Of a stretch of 64,000 nucleotides of DNA, positions 8,495 to 17,558 are shown piece after piece. The notes under the pieces were generated by a model. It was not told the origin of the DNA, made no database searches, and saw only the letters and a list, made by a program, of their open reading frames with translations. The stretch lies in contig NZ_JANUGW010000013.1 of the NCBI RefSeq assembly GCF_024753285.1, forward strand, positions 110,612-174,611, written 5' to 3'. The DNA comes from Massilia pinisoli. GTDB taxonomy: Bacteria > Pseudomonadota > Gammaproteobacteria > Burkholderiales > Burkholderiaceae_D. A program made the position numbers and the translations under genes. Position 1 is the first letter of the stretch, and every line of letters starts with the position of its first letter.

Positions 8495-9805
8495 ATGGTG
8501 CAACACATCCCGCAACCCGGCGATCTGGAGCCGATCGAGCGCGCGAGCCGCGACGAACTGCAGGCCTTGCAGCTGGAGCGGCTGAAATGGAGCTTGAAAC
8601 ACGCCTACGACAACGTGCCGCACTATCGCCGCGCGTTCGATGAAGCGGGCGTCCATCCGGACGATTTGACAACGCTGGCGGACCTCGCGAAATTCCCGTT
8701 CACGGAGAAGAAGACGCTGCGCGAACAGTATCCCTTCGGGCTGTTCGCCGTGCCGCGGGAGCAGGTCGTGCGCGTGCACGCGTCGTCCGGCACGACAGGC
8801 AAGCCGACCGTCGTCGGCTACACGCAGCGCGACATCGACACGTGGGCCGACATCGTCGCCCGCTCGATCCGCGCCGCGGGCGGCCGTCGCGGCGACATGG
8901 TGCACATCGCCTACGGCTACGGCCTGTTCACGGGCGGCCTCGGTGCCCACTACGGCGCCGAGCGCCTCGGTTGCACGGTCGTGCCGATGTCGGGCGGGCA
9001 GACGGAAAAACAAGTCCAGCTGATCCAGGATTTCAAGCCGTCGATCATCATGGTGACGCCGTCGTACATGCTGAACATCGTCGAGGAATTCAAGCGCCAG
9101 GGGCTCGATCCGGCAAGGTCGTCGCTGCAGATCGGCATCTTCGGCGCCGAGCCGTGGACAGACGCGATGCGCCGCGAGATCGAGGAACGCGCGGGCATCG
9201 ATGCCGTCGACATCTACGGCCTGTCCGAAGTGATGGGGCCCGGTGTCGCGAGCGAATGCATCGAAGCGAAAGACGGTCCCGTGATCTGGGAGGATCACTT
9301 CTACCCCGAGATCATCGACCCCGACACGGGCGAGGTCCTGCCGGACGGCGCGGAGGGCGAACTCGTATTCACGTCGCTGACGAAAGAAGCGCTGCCGATC
9401 ATCCGCTACCGCACGCGCGACCTGACGAAACTGCTGCCGCCGACGGCACGCTCGATGCGCCGCATGGGCCGTATCAGCGGCCGGTCGGACGACATGCTGA
9501 TCATCCGCGGCGTGAATGTGTTCCCCAGCCAGGTCGAGGAACTCATTTTGCAGATGCCGGCGCTGGCGCCGCACTACCAGCTCGTCGTCACGCGCGACGG
9601 CCACCTCGATGCGCTGGCCGTCCATTGCGAACTGCGCGAGGGCGGTGCCGACAACGTGGATGCGCTGGCCAGGGACCTGCAGCACCGCATCAAGACGTAT
9701 ATCGGCGTGACGACGGCCGTGACCTTGCTGCCCCCGCTGGGCATCGAGCGCTCGCTGACGGGCAAGGCGCGCCGCGTCGTCGACAAGCGGCCTAAAAACA
9801 ACTGA
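8495..9805 (+). CDS. paaK: PaaK, phenylacetate-CoA ligase
   Basis: 436-residue AMP-forming ligase that activates phenylacetate to phenylacetyl-CoA, the entry step. The phosphate-binding loop SSGTTGKP is at 97-104; YGLSEVMGPG and the hinge region RSDDMLIIRGVNVFPSQVE follow in order. Length is typical. CGGAGGA at 8481-8487 is a strong ribosome site 7 bp before ATG 8495. Confidence 0.97.
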   Translation: MVQHIPQPGDLEPIERASRDELQALQLERLKWSLKHAYDNVPHYRRAFDEAGVHPDDLTTLADLAKFPFTEKKTLREQYPFGLFAVPREQVVRVHASSGTTGKPTVVGYTQRDIDTWADIVARSIRAAGGRRGDMVHIAYGYGLFTGGLGAHYGAERLGCTVVPMSGGQTEKQVQLIQDFKPSIIMVTPSYMLNIVEEFKRQGLDPARSSLQIGIFGAEPWTDAMRREIEERAGIDAVDIYGLSEVMGPGVASECIEAKDGPVIWEDHFYPEIIDPDTGEVLPDGAEGELVFTSLTKEALPIIRYRTRDLTKLLPPTARSMRRMGRISGRSDDMLIIRGVNVFPSQVEELILQMPALAPHYQLVVTRDGHLDALAVHCELREGGADNVDALARDLQHRIKTYIGVTTAVTLLPPLGIERSLTGKARRVVDKRPKNN

Positions 9806-9815
9806 GGAGATTTCA

Positions 9816-11021
9816 ATGACTGACGCATTCATCGTCGACGCCATCCGCACCCCGTTCGGCCGCTTCGGCGGCGCCCTGTCCGGCGTGCGCGCGGACGACC
9901 TGGCCGCGCTGCCGATCGCCGCACTCATCGCCCGCAACCCGGGCATCGACTGGTCGCAGGTCGACGACGTCCTGTACGGCTGTGCGAACGGCGCCGGCGA
10001 AGACAACCGCAACGTGGCCCGGATGGCCGCGCTGCTGGCCGGCTTGCCGCCGAGCGTACCCGGCTCCACGATCAACCGCCTGTGCGGTTCGAGCCTGGAC
10101 GCCGTCGGCAGCGCCGCGCGCGCCATCCGCGCGGGCGAAGCGAACCTGATCGTCGCGGGCGGTGTCGAGAGCATGACGCGCGCCCCGTTCGTGATGGCCA
10201 AGGCCGACAGCGCATTCTCGCGCACGGCGAAGATCGAGGACACGACCATTGGCTGGCGCTTCGTGAACCCGAAGATGAAGGCGCAGTACGGCATCGACTC
10301 GATGCCGGAGACGGCGGAAAACGTGGCGCGCGACTTCGGTATCGCACGGGGCGACCAGGACGCGTTCGCGCTGCGCAGCCAGCAGCGCTGGGCGGCGGCG
10401 CATGCGGCCGGCATCTTTAAAGACGAGATCGTGCCGGTGACGCTGCACGGTAAGAACGGCGAGTCGCGCGTATTCGATACGGACGAGCACCCGCGTCCGG
10501 ACGCGAGCCTAGAATCGCTGGCCCGTCTGAAAGGTGTCGTGACGCCGGACGGCACGGTCACGGCGGGCAATGCGTCCGGCGTCAACGACGGTGCCTGCGC
10601 CGTGCTGGTGGCGTCCGGCACCGCGATCGATAAATTCGGCCTGACGCCGCGCGCCCGCATCGTCGGCATGACGACGGTGGGCCTGGCGCCGCGCATCATG
10701 GGCTTCGGCCCCGCGCCCGCGACGAAGAAACTGCTGGCGATGACGGGGCTCACGATCGGCCAGATGGACGTCATCGAGTTGAACGAAGCGTTCGCGTCGC
10801 AGGGCCTGGCCGTGTTGCGCGACCTGGGCCTGCCGGACGACGCGGCGCACGTGAACCCGAACGGCGGTGCGATTGCCATCGGCCACCCGCTGGGCGCATC
10901 GGGCGCGCGGCTCGTGACGGCGGCCGTCAATCAATTGCACCGCACGGGCGGCCGCTACGCGCTGTGCACGATGTGCATTGGCGTAGGTCAAGGCATCGCC
11001 CTCATCGTGGAACGCGTCTAG
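9816..11021 (+). CDS. paaJ: PaaJ/PcaF-type 3-oxoadipyl-CoA thiolase
   Basis: 401-residue acetyl-CoA acyltransferase. Nucleophile Cys90 lies in INRLCGSSLDAVG; the His-containing NPNGGAIAIGHPLGASGAR and the C-terminal CTMCIGVGQG complete the active site. In the pathway it cleaves 3-oxoadipyl-CoA to succinyl-CoA and acetyl-CoA, and 3-oxo-5,6-dehydrosuberyl-CoA earlier. Family members from beta-ketoadipate clusters are called PcaF; the paa context favours PaaJ. GAGGAG precedes the start. Confidence 0.94.
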   Translation: MTDAFIVDAIRTPFGRFGGALSGVRADDLAALPIAALIARNPGIDWSQVDDVLYGCANGAGEDNRNVARMAALLAGLPPSVPGSTINRLCGSSLDAVGSAARAIRAGEANLIVAGGVESMTRAPFVMAKADSAFSRTAKIEDTTIGWRFVNPKMKAQYGIDSMPETAENVARDFGIARGDQDAFALRSQQRWAAAHAAGIFKDEIVPVTLHGKNGESRVFDTDEHPRPDASLESLARLKGVVTPDGTVTAGNASGVNDGACAVLVASGTAIDKFGLTPRARIVGMTTVGLAPRIMGFGPAPATKKLLAMTGLTIGQMDVIELNEAFASQGLAVLRDLGLPDDAAHVNPNGGAIAIGHPLGASGARLVTAAVNQLHRTGGRYALCTMCIGVGQGIALIVERV

Positions 11022-11022
11022 C

Positions 11023-11616
11023 ATGGTCAAGGTCTATGAAATCGATGGGCTGCGTCCCGTCGTGCATCCGACGGCGTACGTGCACCCGACGGCGGTGCTG
11101 ATCGGCGACGTGATCGTCGGCCCGCGTTGCTACGTGGGCCCGCTCGCGTCGCTGCGCGGCGACTTCGGGCGGTTGATCCTGGAAGAGGGGGCGAACGTGC
11201 AGGACACGTGTGTGATGCACGGTTTTCCGGAAGACGACACGGTCGTCGAAGTGGACGGCCACATCGGCCACGGCGCCGTGCTGCACGGCTGCCGCGTGGG
11301 ACGCAATGCGATGGTCGGGATGAATGCCGTCGTGATGGACAAGGCCGTCGTCGGCGCGGAATCCATCGTCGGTGCCGCGGCGTTCGTGAAGGCCGGCATG
11401 GTGATCCCGCCGCGCAGCCTCGTGCTGGGTGCGCCGGCGAAGATCGTGCGGGCGGTGTCCGACGAGGAGATTGCCTGGAAGAGCTATGGCACGCGGCAGT
11501 ACCACGATTTGAATGTGCGCTCGATGCGCACGATGCGCGAAGTCGAGGCGCTGGCGGAAGTCGAGCCAGGCCGGCCGCGCATCGTGTTCGATGAGCCGCA
11601 CAAGCCAAAACAATGA
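11023..11616 (+). CDS. paaY: PaaY, hexapeptide-repeat thioesterase of the paa pathway
   Basis: 197 residues of left-handed beta-helix repeats (VLIGDVIVGPRCYVGPLASLRGD, IGHGAVLHGCRVG, GMNAVVMDKAVVG) with the three gamma-class carbonic-anhydrase-like histidines. PaaY is a thioesterase acting on a dead-end 2-hydroxycyclohepta-1,4,6-triene-1-formyl-CoA product formed when oxepin-CoA aldehyde cyclises. One base separates it from the paaJ stop. In E. coli paaY pairs with paaX; here it is inside the catabolic operon. Confidence 0.93.
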   Translation: MVKVYEIDGLRPVVHPTAYVHPTAVLIGDVIVGPRCYVGPLASLRGDFGRLILEEGANVQDTCVMHGFPEDDTVVEVDGHIGHGAVLHGCRVGRNAMVGMNAVVMDKAVVGAESIVGAAAFVKAGMVIPPRSLVLGAPAKIVRAVSDEEIAWKSYGTRQYHDLNVRSMRTMREVEALAEVEPGRPRIVFDEPHKPKQ

Positions 11617-11626
11617 GGAGACGAGG

Positions 11627-13678
11627 ATGCACACCCCAACCACCCTGCAAAGCCTGATCGCCGGCCGCTGGCTCGGCACGGAAGCGCACCAGCCGCTGCA
11701 CAGTGCCCTGGACAACCAGCTGATCTACCACACGCACGCCGACAAGATCGCCTTCGGCGAAGCCGTCGCGTATGCGCGCAAGACGGGCGTGCAGGCGCTG
11801 ATGCAGATGGATTTCCAGAAGCGCGCCCAGCGCCTGAAAGCGCTCGCCGCCTACCTGATGGAGCGGAAGGAAGAGCTGTATGAAATCTCGCACCTGACCG
11901 GGGCCACGCGGCCCGACAGCTGGGTCGACGTCGAAGGCGGCATCGGCACCTTGTACGCCTACGCCAGCATCGGCGGGCGCGAACTGCCGTCGTCGAACGT
12001 GCTGCACGAAGGCCCGGCCATGGCGCTCGGCAAGCGGGGCGGTTTCGCGGGCACGCACATCCTCGTGCCGCGCGGCGGCGTCGCCGTGCACATCAACGCG
12101 TTCAATTTTCCGATCTGGGGCCTGCTGGAAAAATTCGCGCCGAGCTTCCTCGCCGCGATGCCCTGCATCGCCAAGCCGGCCACCGCGACGAGCTATCTCA
12201 CGCACGCCGTCGTCAAAATGATGATGGAGTCGGGCCTGTTGCCGGAAGGCTGCCTGCAGCTCGTCATCGGCTCGACGGGCGACCTGCTGGACCGCTTGAA
12301 CGGCTTCGATGCCGTGACGTTCACGGGCTCCGCCGACACCGCCGCCAAGCTGCGCGGCAACGCGAACCTGATCCGCGAATCCGTGCCGTTCACGGCCGAG
12401 GCGGACTCGCTGAACGCCGCGATCCTCGCGCCGGACGTCACGCCGGACGACGAGGAACTGGACCTGTTCGTCAAGGAAGTGGCGCGCGAGATGACGGGCA
12501 AGGCGGGCCAGAAGTGTACCGCGATCCGCCGCGTGATCGTGCCCGAGCACCTCGCGGACGTCGTGGGCGAGCGCCTGCGCGCGCGTCTTGCGAAGATCGT
12601 GGTCGGCAATCCGAAGGTCGAGGGCGTGCGCATGGGCGCGCTCGCGTCGCTGGACCAGCACCGCGACGTCAGCGAGCGCGTGGAGATGCTCGCGCGCGGC
12701 AATGAAGTCCTGTTCAGTGCCCGCGACGGCTTCCAGCCCGTGGGCGACGGCGTCGCGGCCGGCGCGTTCTTCGCGCCCACGTTGCTGCTGTGCCGCAACG
12801 CGATGGTCAACGACGCCGTGCACGATATCGAGGCGTTCGGCCCCGTCAGCACGATGATGACCTACCGCGACGTCGACGAAGCGCTGGCGCTGGCCGCGCG
12901 CGGCAAGGGCAGCCTTGTCACGACGTTGGTCACGAAAGACCCGGCCATCGCGGCGCATGCGGTGCCCGTGGCGGCCGCGTCGCATGGCCGCGTGCACATC
13001 CTCGACCGCGTCGCGGCCGTGGACTCGACGGGCCACGGTTCGCCGTTGCCGATGCTCAAGCACGGCGGTCCGGGTCGCGCGGGCGGTGGCGAGGAACTCG
13101 GCGGTATCCGCGCGGTCAAACACTTCCTGCAGCGGGCGGCCGTGCAGGGTTCGCCGACGATGCTGGCGGCCGTCACGGGCGAGTATGTGCGCGGCGCGGC
13201 CGTCAAGGAATCGGACGTGCATCCGTTCCGGCGTTACTTCGAAGACCTGGAGATCGGCCACTCGCTGCTGACGCACCGCCGCACCGTCAGCGAGGCCGAC
13301 ATCGTCAACTTCGGTGGCGTCTCGGGCGATTATTTCTACATGCACTTCGACGAGATCGCCGCGAAAGACACGCAATTCGGCAAGCGCATCGCACACGGCT
13401 ACTTCGTGCTGTCGGCGGCGGCGGGCCTGTTCGTGTCGCCGGCCCCGGGCCCCGTGCTGGCGAACTATGGTCTCGACAACCTCCGTTTCGTCGCGCCGGT
13501 GGCGATCGGCGACACGATCCGCGCACGCCTCACGTGCAAGCGCAAGGTCGACCGCAACCGCACCGACGACCAGGGGCGCGGGCAGGGTGTGGTCGCGTGG
13601 GATGTCCAGGTAACGAATCAGAACGACGAACTCGTCGCAAGTTACGATATCCTGACGCTGGTGCAAAAGCGCGGCTGA
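11627..13678 (+). CDS. paaZ: PaaZ, bifunctional oxepin-CoA hydrolase / semialdehyde dehydrogenase
   Basis: 683-residue fusion. Residues about 1-525 are an aldehyde dehydrogenase (catalytic Cys297 in GQKCTAIRR; glutamate in FTAEADSLN), and about 535-683 are a MaoC-like hot-dog domain with GGVSGDYFYMHFDEIAA. It opens the oxepin ring and oxidises the resulting aldehyde to 3-oxo-5,6-dehydrosuberyl-CoA. ATG 11627 is used because GAGGAGACGAGG precedes it; longer in-frame extensions run into paaY. Last paa gene of the cluster. Confidence 0.97.
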   Translation: MHTPTTLQSLIAGRWLGTEAHQPLHSALDNQLIYHTHADKIAFGEAVAYARKTGVQALMQMDFQKRAQRLKALAAYLMERKEELYEISHLTGATRPDSWVDVEGGIGTLYAYASIGGRELPSSNVLHEGPAMALGKRGGFAGTHILVPRGGVAVHINAFNFPIWGLLEKFAPSFLAAMPCIAKPATATSYLTHAVVKMMMESGLLPEGCLQLVIGSTGDLLDRLNGFDAVTFTGSADTAAKLRGNANLIRESVPFTAEADSLNAAILAPDVTPDDEELDLFVKEVAREMTGKAGQKCTAIRRVIVPEHLADVVGERLRARLAKIVVGNPKVEGVRMGALASLDQHRDVSERVEMLARGNEVLFSARDGFQPVGDGVAAGAFFAPTLLLCRNAMVNDAVHDIEAFGPVSTMMTYRDVDEALALAARGKGSLVTTLVTKDPAIAAHAVPVAAASHGRVHILDRVAAVDSTGHGSPLPMLKHGGPGRAGGGEELGGIRAVKHFLQRAAVQGSPTMLAAVTGEYVRGAAVKESDVHPFRRYFEDLEIGHSLLTHRRTVSEADIVNFGGVSGDYFYMHFDEIAAKDTQFGKRIAHGYFVLSAAAGLFVSPAPGPVLANYGLDNLRFVAPVAIGDTIRARLTCKRKVDRNRTDDQGRGQGVVAWDVQVTNQNDELVASYDILTLVQKRG

Positions 13679-13720
13679 GGAAGGGCCAAGGCCGCGCGTG
13701 AACTGATAAGGAGTGATCCA

Positions 13721-14311
13721 ATGTCGCGGCTAGACCTGAGCAGTATTCCCGTGCTGACCGGTACCGGGTATCCCGATCCCTTCGCCGAAGCCGTCAATGG
13801 CCGCAGCAAACAGGCGCTGGGCGACGCCGGCGGCCTGACGCAGTTCGGCGTCAACCTCGTCGAGCTGCAACCCGGCGCCGCCTCGTCGCAGCGCCACTGG
13901 CATACGCACGAGGATGAATTCGTGACGGTCGTCTCCGGCGAGTTGACGCTCGTCACGGACGAAGGCGAAACCTTGATGCGCGCGGGCGATTGCGCGGCAT
14001 TCCCGGCCGGGCGGCCGAACGGCCATCAGCTCATCAATCGCGGTTGGGGCAACGCGCTGTTCCTGTGCGTGGGCTCGCGCATTCCCGAGGACAAAGCCCA
14101 CTATCCGGATATCGACCTCATGTACGACGGCAAGACCGACAGCTATGCCCACCGCGACGGCACGCCGTACCCGAAGCGCGATACGCGCGCATCGGCGCTG
14201 CCGGCCGCAGGCATGGGTACGCCCATCGAAACGGACGAAAAGACCCTCAAGCCGCGCGTCTTCCAGGCCGACCATGGCGAGCAGGCCGGCATCAGTCAGC
14301 ACGAACCCTGA
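13721..14311 (+). CDS. Cupin-domain protein downstream of paaZ
   Basis: 196-residue single-domain cupin. Motif 1 is HWHTHEDEFVTVVSGE (about 57-72) with metal-ligand His/His/Glu spacing, and motif 2 is GDCAAFPAGRPNGH. The C-terminal extension (about 130-196) is polar. Cupins of this group are annotated only generally, and the substrate is not known. It follows paaZ by 42 bp on the same strand with AAGGAG before the start, so it may be read through from the paa operon, but nothing in the protein ties it to phenylacetate. Confidence 0.75.
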   Translation: MSRLDLSSIPVLTGTGYPDPFAEAVNGRSKQALGDAGGLTQFGVNLVELQPGAASSQRHWHTHEDEFVTVVSGELTLVTDEGETLMRAGDCAAFPAGRPNGHQLINRGWGNALFLCVGSRIPEDKAHYPDIDLMYDGKTDSYAHRDGTPYPKRDTRASALPAAGMGTPIETDEKTLKPRVFQADHGEQAGISQHEP

Positions 14312-14314
14312 TCG

Positions 14315-14986
14315 TTACGGCCGCCGCTGCACGCGCAGCAGGCCGTCCGCCGTCGTCACGGCACGCAGGTCCACATAGTCAAGTACCGCAGCGACGTCGG
14401 TGTCGAGCGGATGCGTGTGCGTGACCGTCACGACGATGCTCGCTATGCCGGCCGCGGCCGCCGAGCGCAGGCCGGCGAGTGTGTCTTCGAACACGAGGCA
14501 ATCTTCCGGCTTCACGCCCAGCTTGCGCGCGCCCAGCAGGAACGGGTCGGGTGCGGGCTTGCCCCGTTCGACGTCCTCGGCGGCCACGAGCACTGCGGGC
14601 AGCGGCAGGCCGGCCGCGGCGATGCGCGCCTCGGCCAGGGCGCGCGGTGCCGACGTGACGATGGCCCAGCGTTCGGCCGGCAGGCTCGCGATGAAGGCGG
14701 CGGCGCCTGCGATGGCTTCGATCCCGGCCACGTCCTCGATCTCGGCGAGCGTGATGCGCGCGGCTTCCGCCACAGGGTCGACGCCGGGCAAGTCCAGCGC
14801 GCGGATCGTTTCTTCCGTGCGCTTGCCGTGGATGGTGGGCAGGAAGGCGGCCACGTCGAGCCCGTGGCCGGCGGCCCAGTCGCCCCAGACCCGCTCCGCG
14901 GCCTTGATCGAAGTGAGGATGGTGCCGTCCATGTCGAACAGGAAGGCGGCGAAGTCGCGCTGGGGCAGGGCTGGCGTTGCGGTCAT
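14315..14986 (-). CDS. HAD-superfamily phosphatase (sugar-phosphatase-like)
   Basis: 223-residue HAD subfamily IA hydrolase. Motif I is FDMDGTI (about 17-23), motif II the SAP of VTSAPRA, the motif III lysine is in GKPAPDPFL, and motif IV is VFEDTLAG. A helical cap lies between motifs I and II. This resembles GPP/YfbT-type sugar-phosphate phosphatases. The substrate is inferred only at class level. Convergent with the cupin gene, with 3 bp between stops. Confidence 0.85.
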   Translation of the reverse strand: MTATPALPQRDFAAFLFDMDGTILTSIKAAERVWGDWAAGHGLDVAAFLPTIHGKRTEETIRALDLPGVDPVAEAARITLAEIEDVAGIEAIAGAAAFIASLPAERWAIVTSAPRALAEARIAAAGLPLPAVLVAAEDVERGKPAPDPFLLGARKLGVKPEDCLVFEDTLAGLRSAAAAGIASIVVTVTHTHPLDTDVAAVLDYVDLRAVTTADGLLRVQRRP

Positions 14987-15002
14987 GGATCTCTCTTGTG
15001 GA

Positions 15003-15242
15003 TTAATGCCGGCGTGAGTTTATCTTGCGGGCGTAGCGGTCGTGGACGTGCTGGCTGATGAAGCTCGACAGTCCGCGTCCGGCACGTGCCAGTTCCTGCA
15101 TCGTGGCGATGTTGGCGGCGCCGGCGCTGTCTTCCGTGTAGAGATAGCGTTCGCCATTGCGGAACTGGACGATGATCTGGCCGGCATCGATGTCGTAGGC
15201 GACGACGCCGGATTCGCGGCTCTGGTTGCCGTAGCGTTGCAT
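15003..15242 (-). CDS. Small KTSC-like protein
   Basis: 79 residues starting MQRYGNQSRESGVV. ATG 15242 is preferred over the in-frame ATG at 15281 because GGAG lies 6 bp upstream. VVAYDIDAGQIIVQFRNGERYLY followed by a helix and a C-terminal HDRYARKI resembles the KTSC fold, a small RNA-metabolism-associated domain, though the KTSC tetrad itself is absent. Function unknown. Lies downstream of argH on the same strand. Confidence 0.55.
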   Translation of the reverse strand: MQRYGNQSRESGVVAYDIDAGQIIVQFRNGERYLYTEDSAGAANIATMQELARAGRGLSSFISQHVHDRYARKINSRRH

Positions 15243-15303
15243 GGTGCTCTCCGAAATGGTGGGGCGGACATCCGTGCCCACCCCACGCGAGCACCGGATG
15301 GCG

Positions 15304-16701
15304 TTATTCCGCCAATTGTGCCCGCACGCGCGCGATGGCCGCGCGCACCTGGTTCGGCGCCGTGCCGCCCACGTGGTCGCGCGCCGCGACGGAGCCTTCC
15401 AAGGTGAGCACGGCGAACACGTCCTGCTCGATCAACGGCGAGAACTCGCGCAGGCGTTCCAGCGACATCTCCGACAGGTCGCACTTGGCCTCGTCGCACG
15501 CGCGCACGGCATGCGCCACGGCCTCGTGGGCGTCGCGGAACGGCAGGCCCTTCTTGACGAGGTAGTCGGCCAGGTCGGTCGCCGTCGCGTAGCCCTGCAG
15601 GGCGGCGGCGCGCATGTTCTCGGCCTGGACCGTGATGCCGGATGCCATGTCGGTGAAGATGCGCAGGGTGTCCAGCACGGTGTCGACCGTGTCGAACAGC
15701 GGTTCCTTGTCTTCCTGATTGTCCTTGTTGTACGCGAGCGGCTGGCCCTTCATCAGGGTCAGCAGGCCCATCAGGTGACCGTAGACGCGGCCCGTCTTGC
15801 CGCGTGCCAGTTCCGGCACGTCCGGGTTCTTTTTCTGCGGCATGATCGACGAGCCGGTGCAGAAGCGGTCGGCGATGTCGATGAAGCCCACGCGCGGGCT
15901 CATCCATGTCACCAGCTCTTCCGACATGCGCGAGATGTGCATCATCAAGACCGATGCGGCTGCCGTGAACTCGATGGCGAAATCGCGATCAGATACAGCG
16001 TCGAGCGAGTTGTGGCAGACGTCCTCGAAGCCGAGGGTCTTCGCGACACGCAGGCGGTCGATGGGGAAGGTGGTGCCCGCCAGGGCGGCGGCACCCAGCG
16101 GCAGGCGGTTCACGCGGCGGCGCGTGTCCTGCATGCGCTCGGCGTCACGGCCGAACATTTCCACATAGGCCAGCAGGTGGTGGCCGAAGGTCACCGGCTG
16201 CGCGACCTGCAGGTGCGTGAAGCCCGGCATGATCGTGTCCGCGTTGCGTTCCGCCAGGTCGGTCAGGGCGCCGCGCAGGCTGTTCAGCAGGCCGAGGATG
16301 TCGTCGATGGCGGCGCGCATGTACAGGCGGATGTCCGTCGCCACCTGATCGTTGCGCGACCGACCCGTGTGCAGGCGCTTGCCGGCGTCGCCGACCAGTT
16401 CCGTCAGGCGTTTTTCGATGTTCAGGTGCACGTCTTCCAGGTCGAGCAGCCACTCGAACTTGCCCGCTTCGATTTCGCTGCGGATCTGGGCCATGCCGCG
16501 TTCGATCTCGGCGCGGTCCTGGGTACTGATGATGCCCTGGGCGGCCAGCATCTCGGCGTGGGCGAGCGAGCCCTGGATGTCGAACAGTGCGAGGCGGTTG
16601 TCGAAGAAGACGGACGCGGTGTAGCGCTTGACGAGGTCGGAGACGGGTTCGGAGAAGCGGGCCGACCAGGCTTCCGCTTTTTTGGCAAATTGATCAGTCA
16701 T
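15304..16701 (-). CDS. argH: Argininosuccinate lyase
   Basis: 465 residues, standard length. It cleaves argininosuccinate to arginine and fumarate, the last step of arginine synthesis. The family signature SSIMPQKKNPD (about 281-291) with the catalytic serine loop is intact, as are HTGRSRNDQVATD and the THLQVAQP region. ATG 16701 (MTDQFAKK) is chosen; an upstream in-frame ATG at 16791 would add 30 residues with no homology. Confidence 0.97.
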   Translation of the reverse strand: MTDQFAKKAEAWSARFSEPVSDLVKRYTASVFFDNRLALFDIQGSLAHAEMLAAQGIISTQDRAEIERGMAQIRSEIEAGKFEWLLDLEDVHLNIEKRLTELVGDAGKRLHTGRSRNDQVATDIRLYMRAAIDDILGLLNSLRGALTDLAERNADTIMPGFTHLQVAQPVTFGHHLLAYVEMFGRDAERMQDTRRRVNRLPLGAAALAGTTFPIDRLRVAKTLGFEDVCHNSLDAVSDRDFAIEFTAAASVLMMHISRMSEELVTWMSPRVGFIDIADRFCTGSSIMPQKKNPDVPELARGKTGRVYGHLMGLLTLMKGQPLAYNKDNQEDKEPLFDTVDTVLDTLRIFTDMASGITVQAENMRAAALQGYATATDLADYLVKKGLPFRDAHEAVAHAVRACDEAKCDLSEMSLERLREFSPLIEQDVFAVLTLEGSVAARDHVGGTAPNQVRAAIARVRAQLAE

Positions 16702-16738
16702 GATGGGGGGCGGGTGACGGGATTTTCTTGAATTCCTG

Positions 16739-16744
16739 ATTATA
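16739..16744 (-). promoter_or_regulatory. Candidate -10 element of argH
   Basis: A perfect TATAAT on the minus strand lies 37 bp upstream of the argH start. No convincing -35 is seen at 17 bp, so this is a partial promoter call. Confidence 0.35.
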
Positions 16745-16862
16745 AACTGTGCAGCCGCGACCCCGCCGATCGGCGCCGCGCACGTTTCCATACACTTTCC
16801 GGCGCAAATGCCCGATCATGTGTCTGTTCCTGATAGTTCATAAACATAACGAGGAGACGCAT

Positions 16863-17471
16863 ATGCGAACCGGGTACTGGACGGGTTGGGTCACGGCGAT
16901 GGTAATGGCGCTTGGCGGCGTCGCGAATGCGCAGCCAGGGCAGGCAGAGCAGGCAGCGCCGCAGCCAGCGGCAGCGGCGGCAGTGGCAGCGCCTGCCCCG
17001 GCCGCCGCAGTGAGCGCCCGCCCGGCCGACGTCGCCACAGTCGACGGCATCGTCGCCGCACTGTATGACGTCATCTCCGGCCCGGCCGGCCGCCCGCGCG
17101 ACTGGGACCGGATGCGCTCGCTGTTCGCGCCCGAGGGCCGGCTGATGGCCGTCGGCGCGCGACCGGAAGGCGTGTACGCGTTACGCACGATGACGGTCGA
17201 CGACTACATCGGCCGCAACGCGAAGGCGTTCGCCACGATGGGCTTCTTCGAGCGCGAGGCGGCGCGAAGCACCGAGGCGTTCGGCCAGATCGTGCACGTG
17301 TTCAGCACGTACGAGTCGCGCCATGCGCCCGGCGACGCCGAGCCGTTCCAGCGCGGCATCAACAGCATCCAGCTCGTCAACGATGGCAAGCGCTGGTGGA
17401 TCGTCAACGTGCTGTGGCGCGCGGAGGATGCGTCGCTGCGTCTGCCGGAACGCTATCTGCCCCGGCGCTGA
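16863..17471 (+). CDS. Secreted NTF2/SnoaL-like protein with Ala/Pro/Gln-rich linker
   Basis: 202 residues. A signal peptide (MRTGYWTGWVTAMVMALGG, cleavage near VANA-Q) is followed by an Ala/Pro/Gln low-complexity stretch (about 24-58) and a globular NTF2-like domain (about 60-195, with VDGIVAALYDVISG, RMRSLFAPEGRL and the final RWWIVNVLWRAED strand). NTF2-like domains bind small ligands or act as enzymes, and no catalytic residues can be assigned. GAGGAG precedes ATG 16863. Divergent from argH. Probably periplasmic. Confidence 0.7.
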   Translation: MRTGYWTGWVTAMVMALGGVANAQPGQAEQAAPQPAAAAAVAAPAPAAAVSARPADVATVDGIVAALYDVISGPAGRPRDWDRMRSLFAPEGRLMAVGARPEGVYALRTMTVDDYIGRNAKAFATMGFFEREAARSTEAFGQIVHVFSTYESRHAPGDAEPFQRGINSIQLVNDGKRWWIVNVLWRAEDASLRLPERYLPRR

Positions 17472-17558
17472 GCGGCGATGCACGCACGATTGATGGAATC
17501 GTCCATGCGCCCCGGAACGGGGCTAGAATTGGTTTTTTTACCAGATTGACGGTGCAGC

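Noticed and set aside
8264..10930. 888-codon minus-strand frame across paaI, paaK and paaJ
   Set aside because: Antisense shadow of three well-supported genes; no ribosome site and no recognisable domain.
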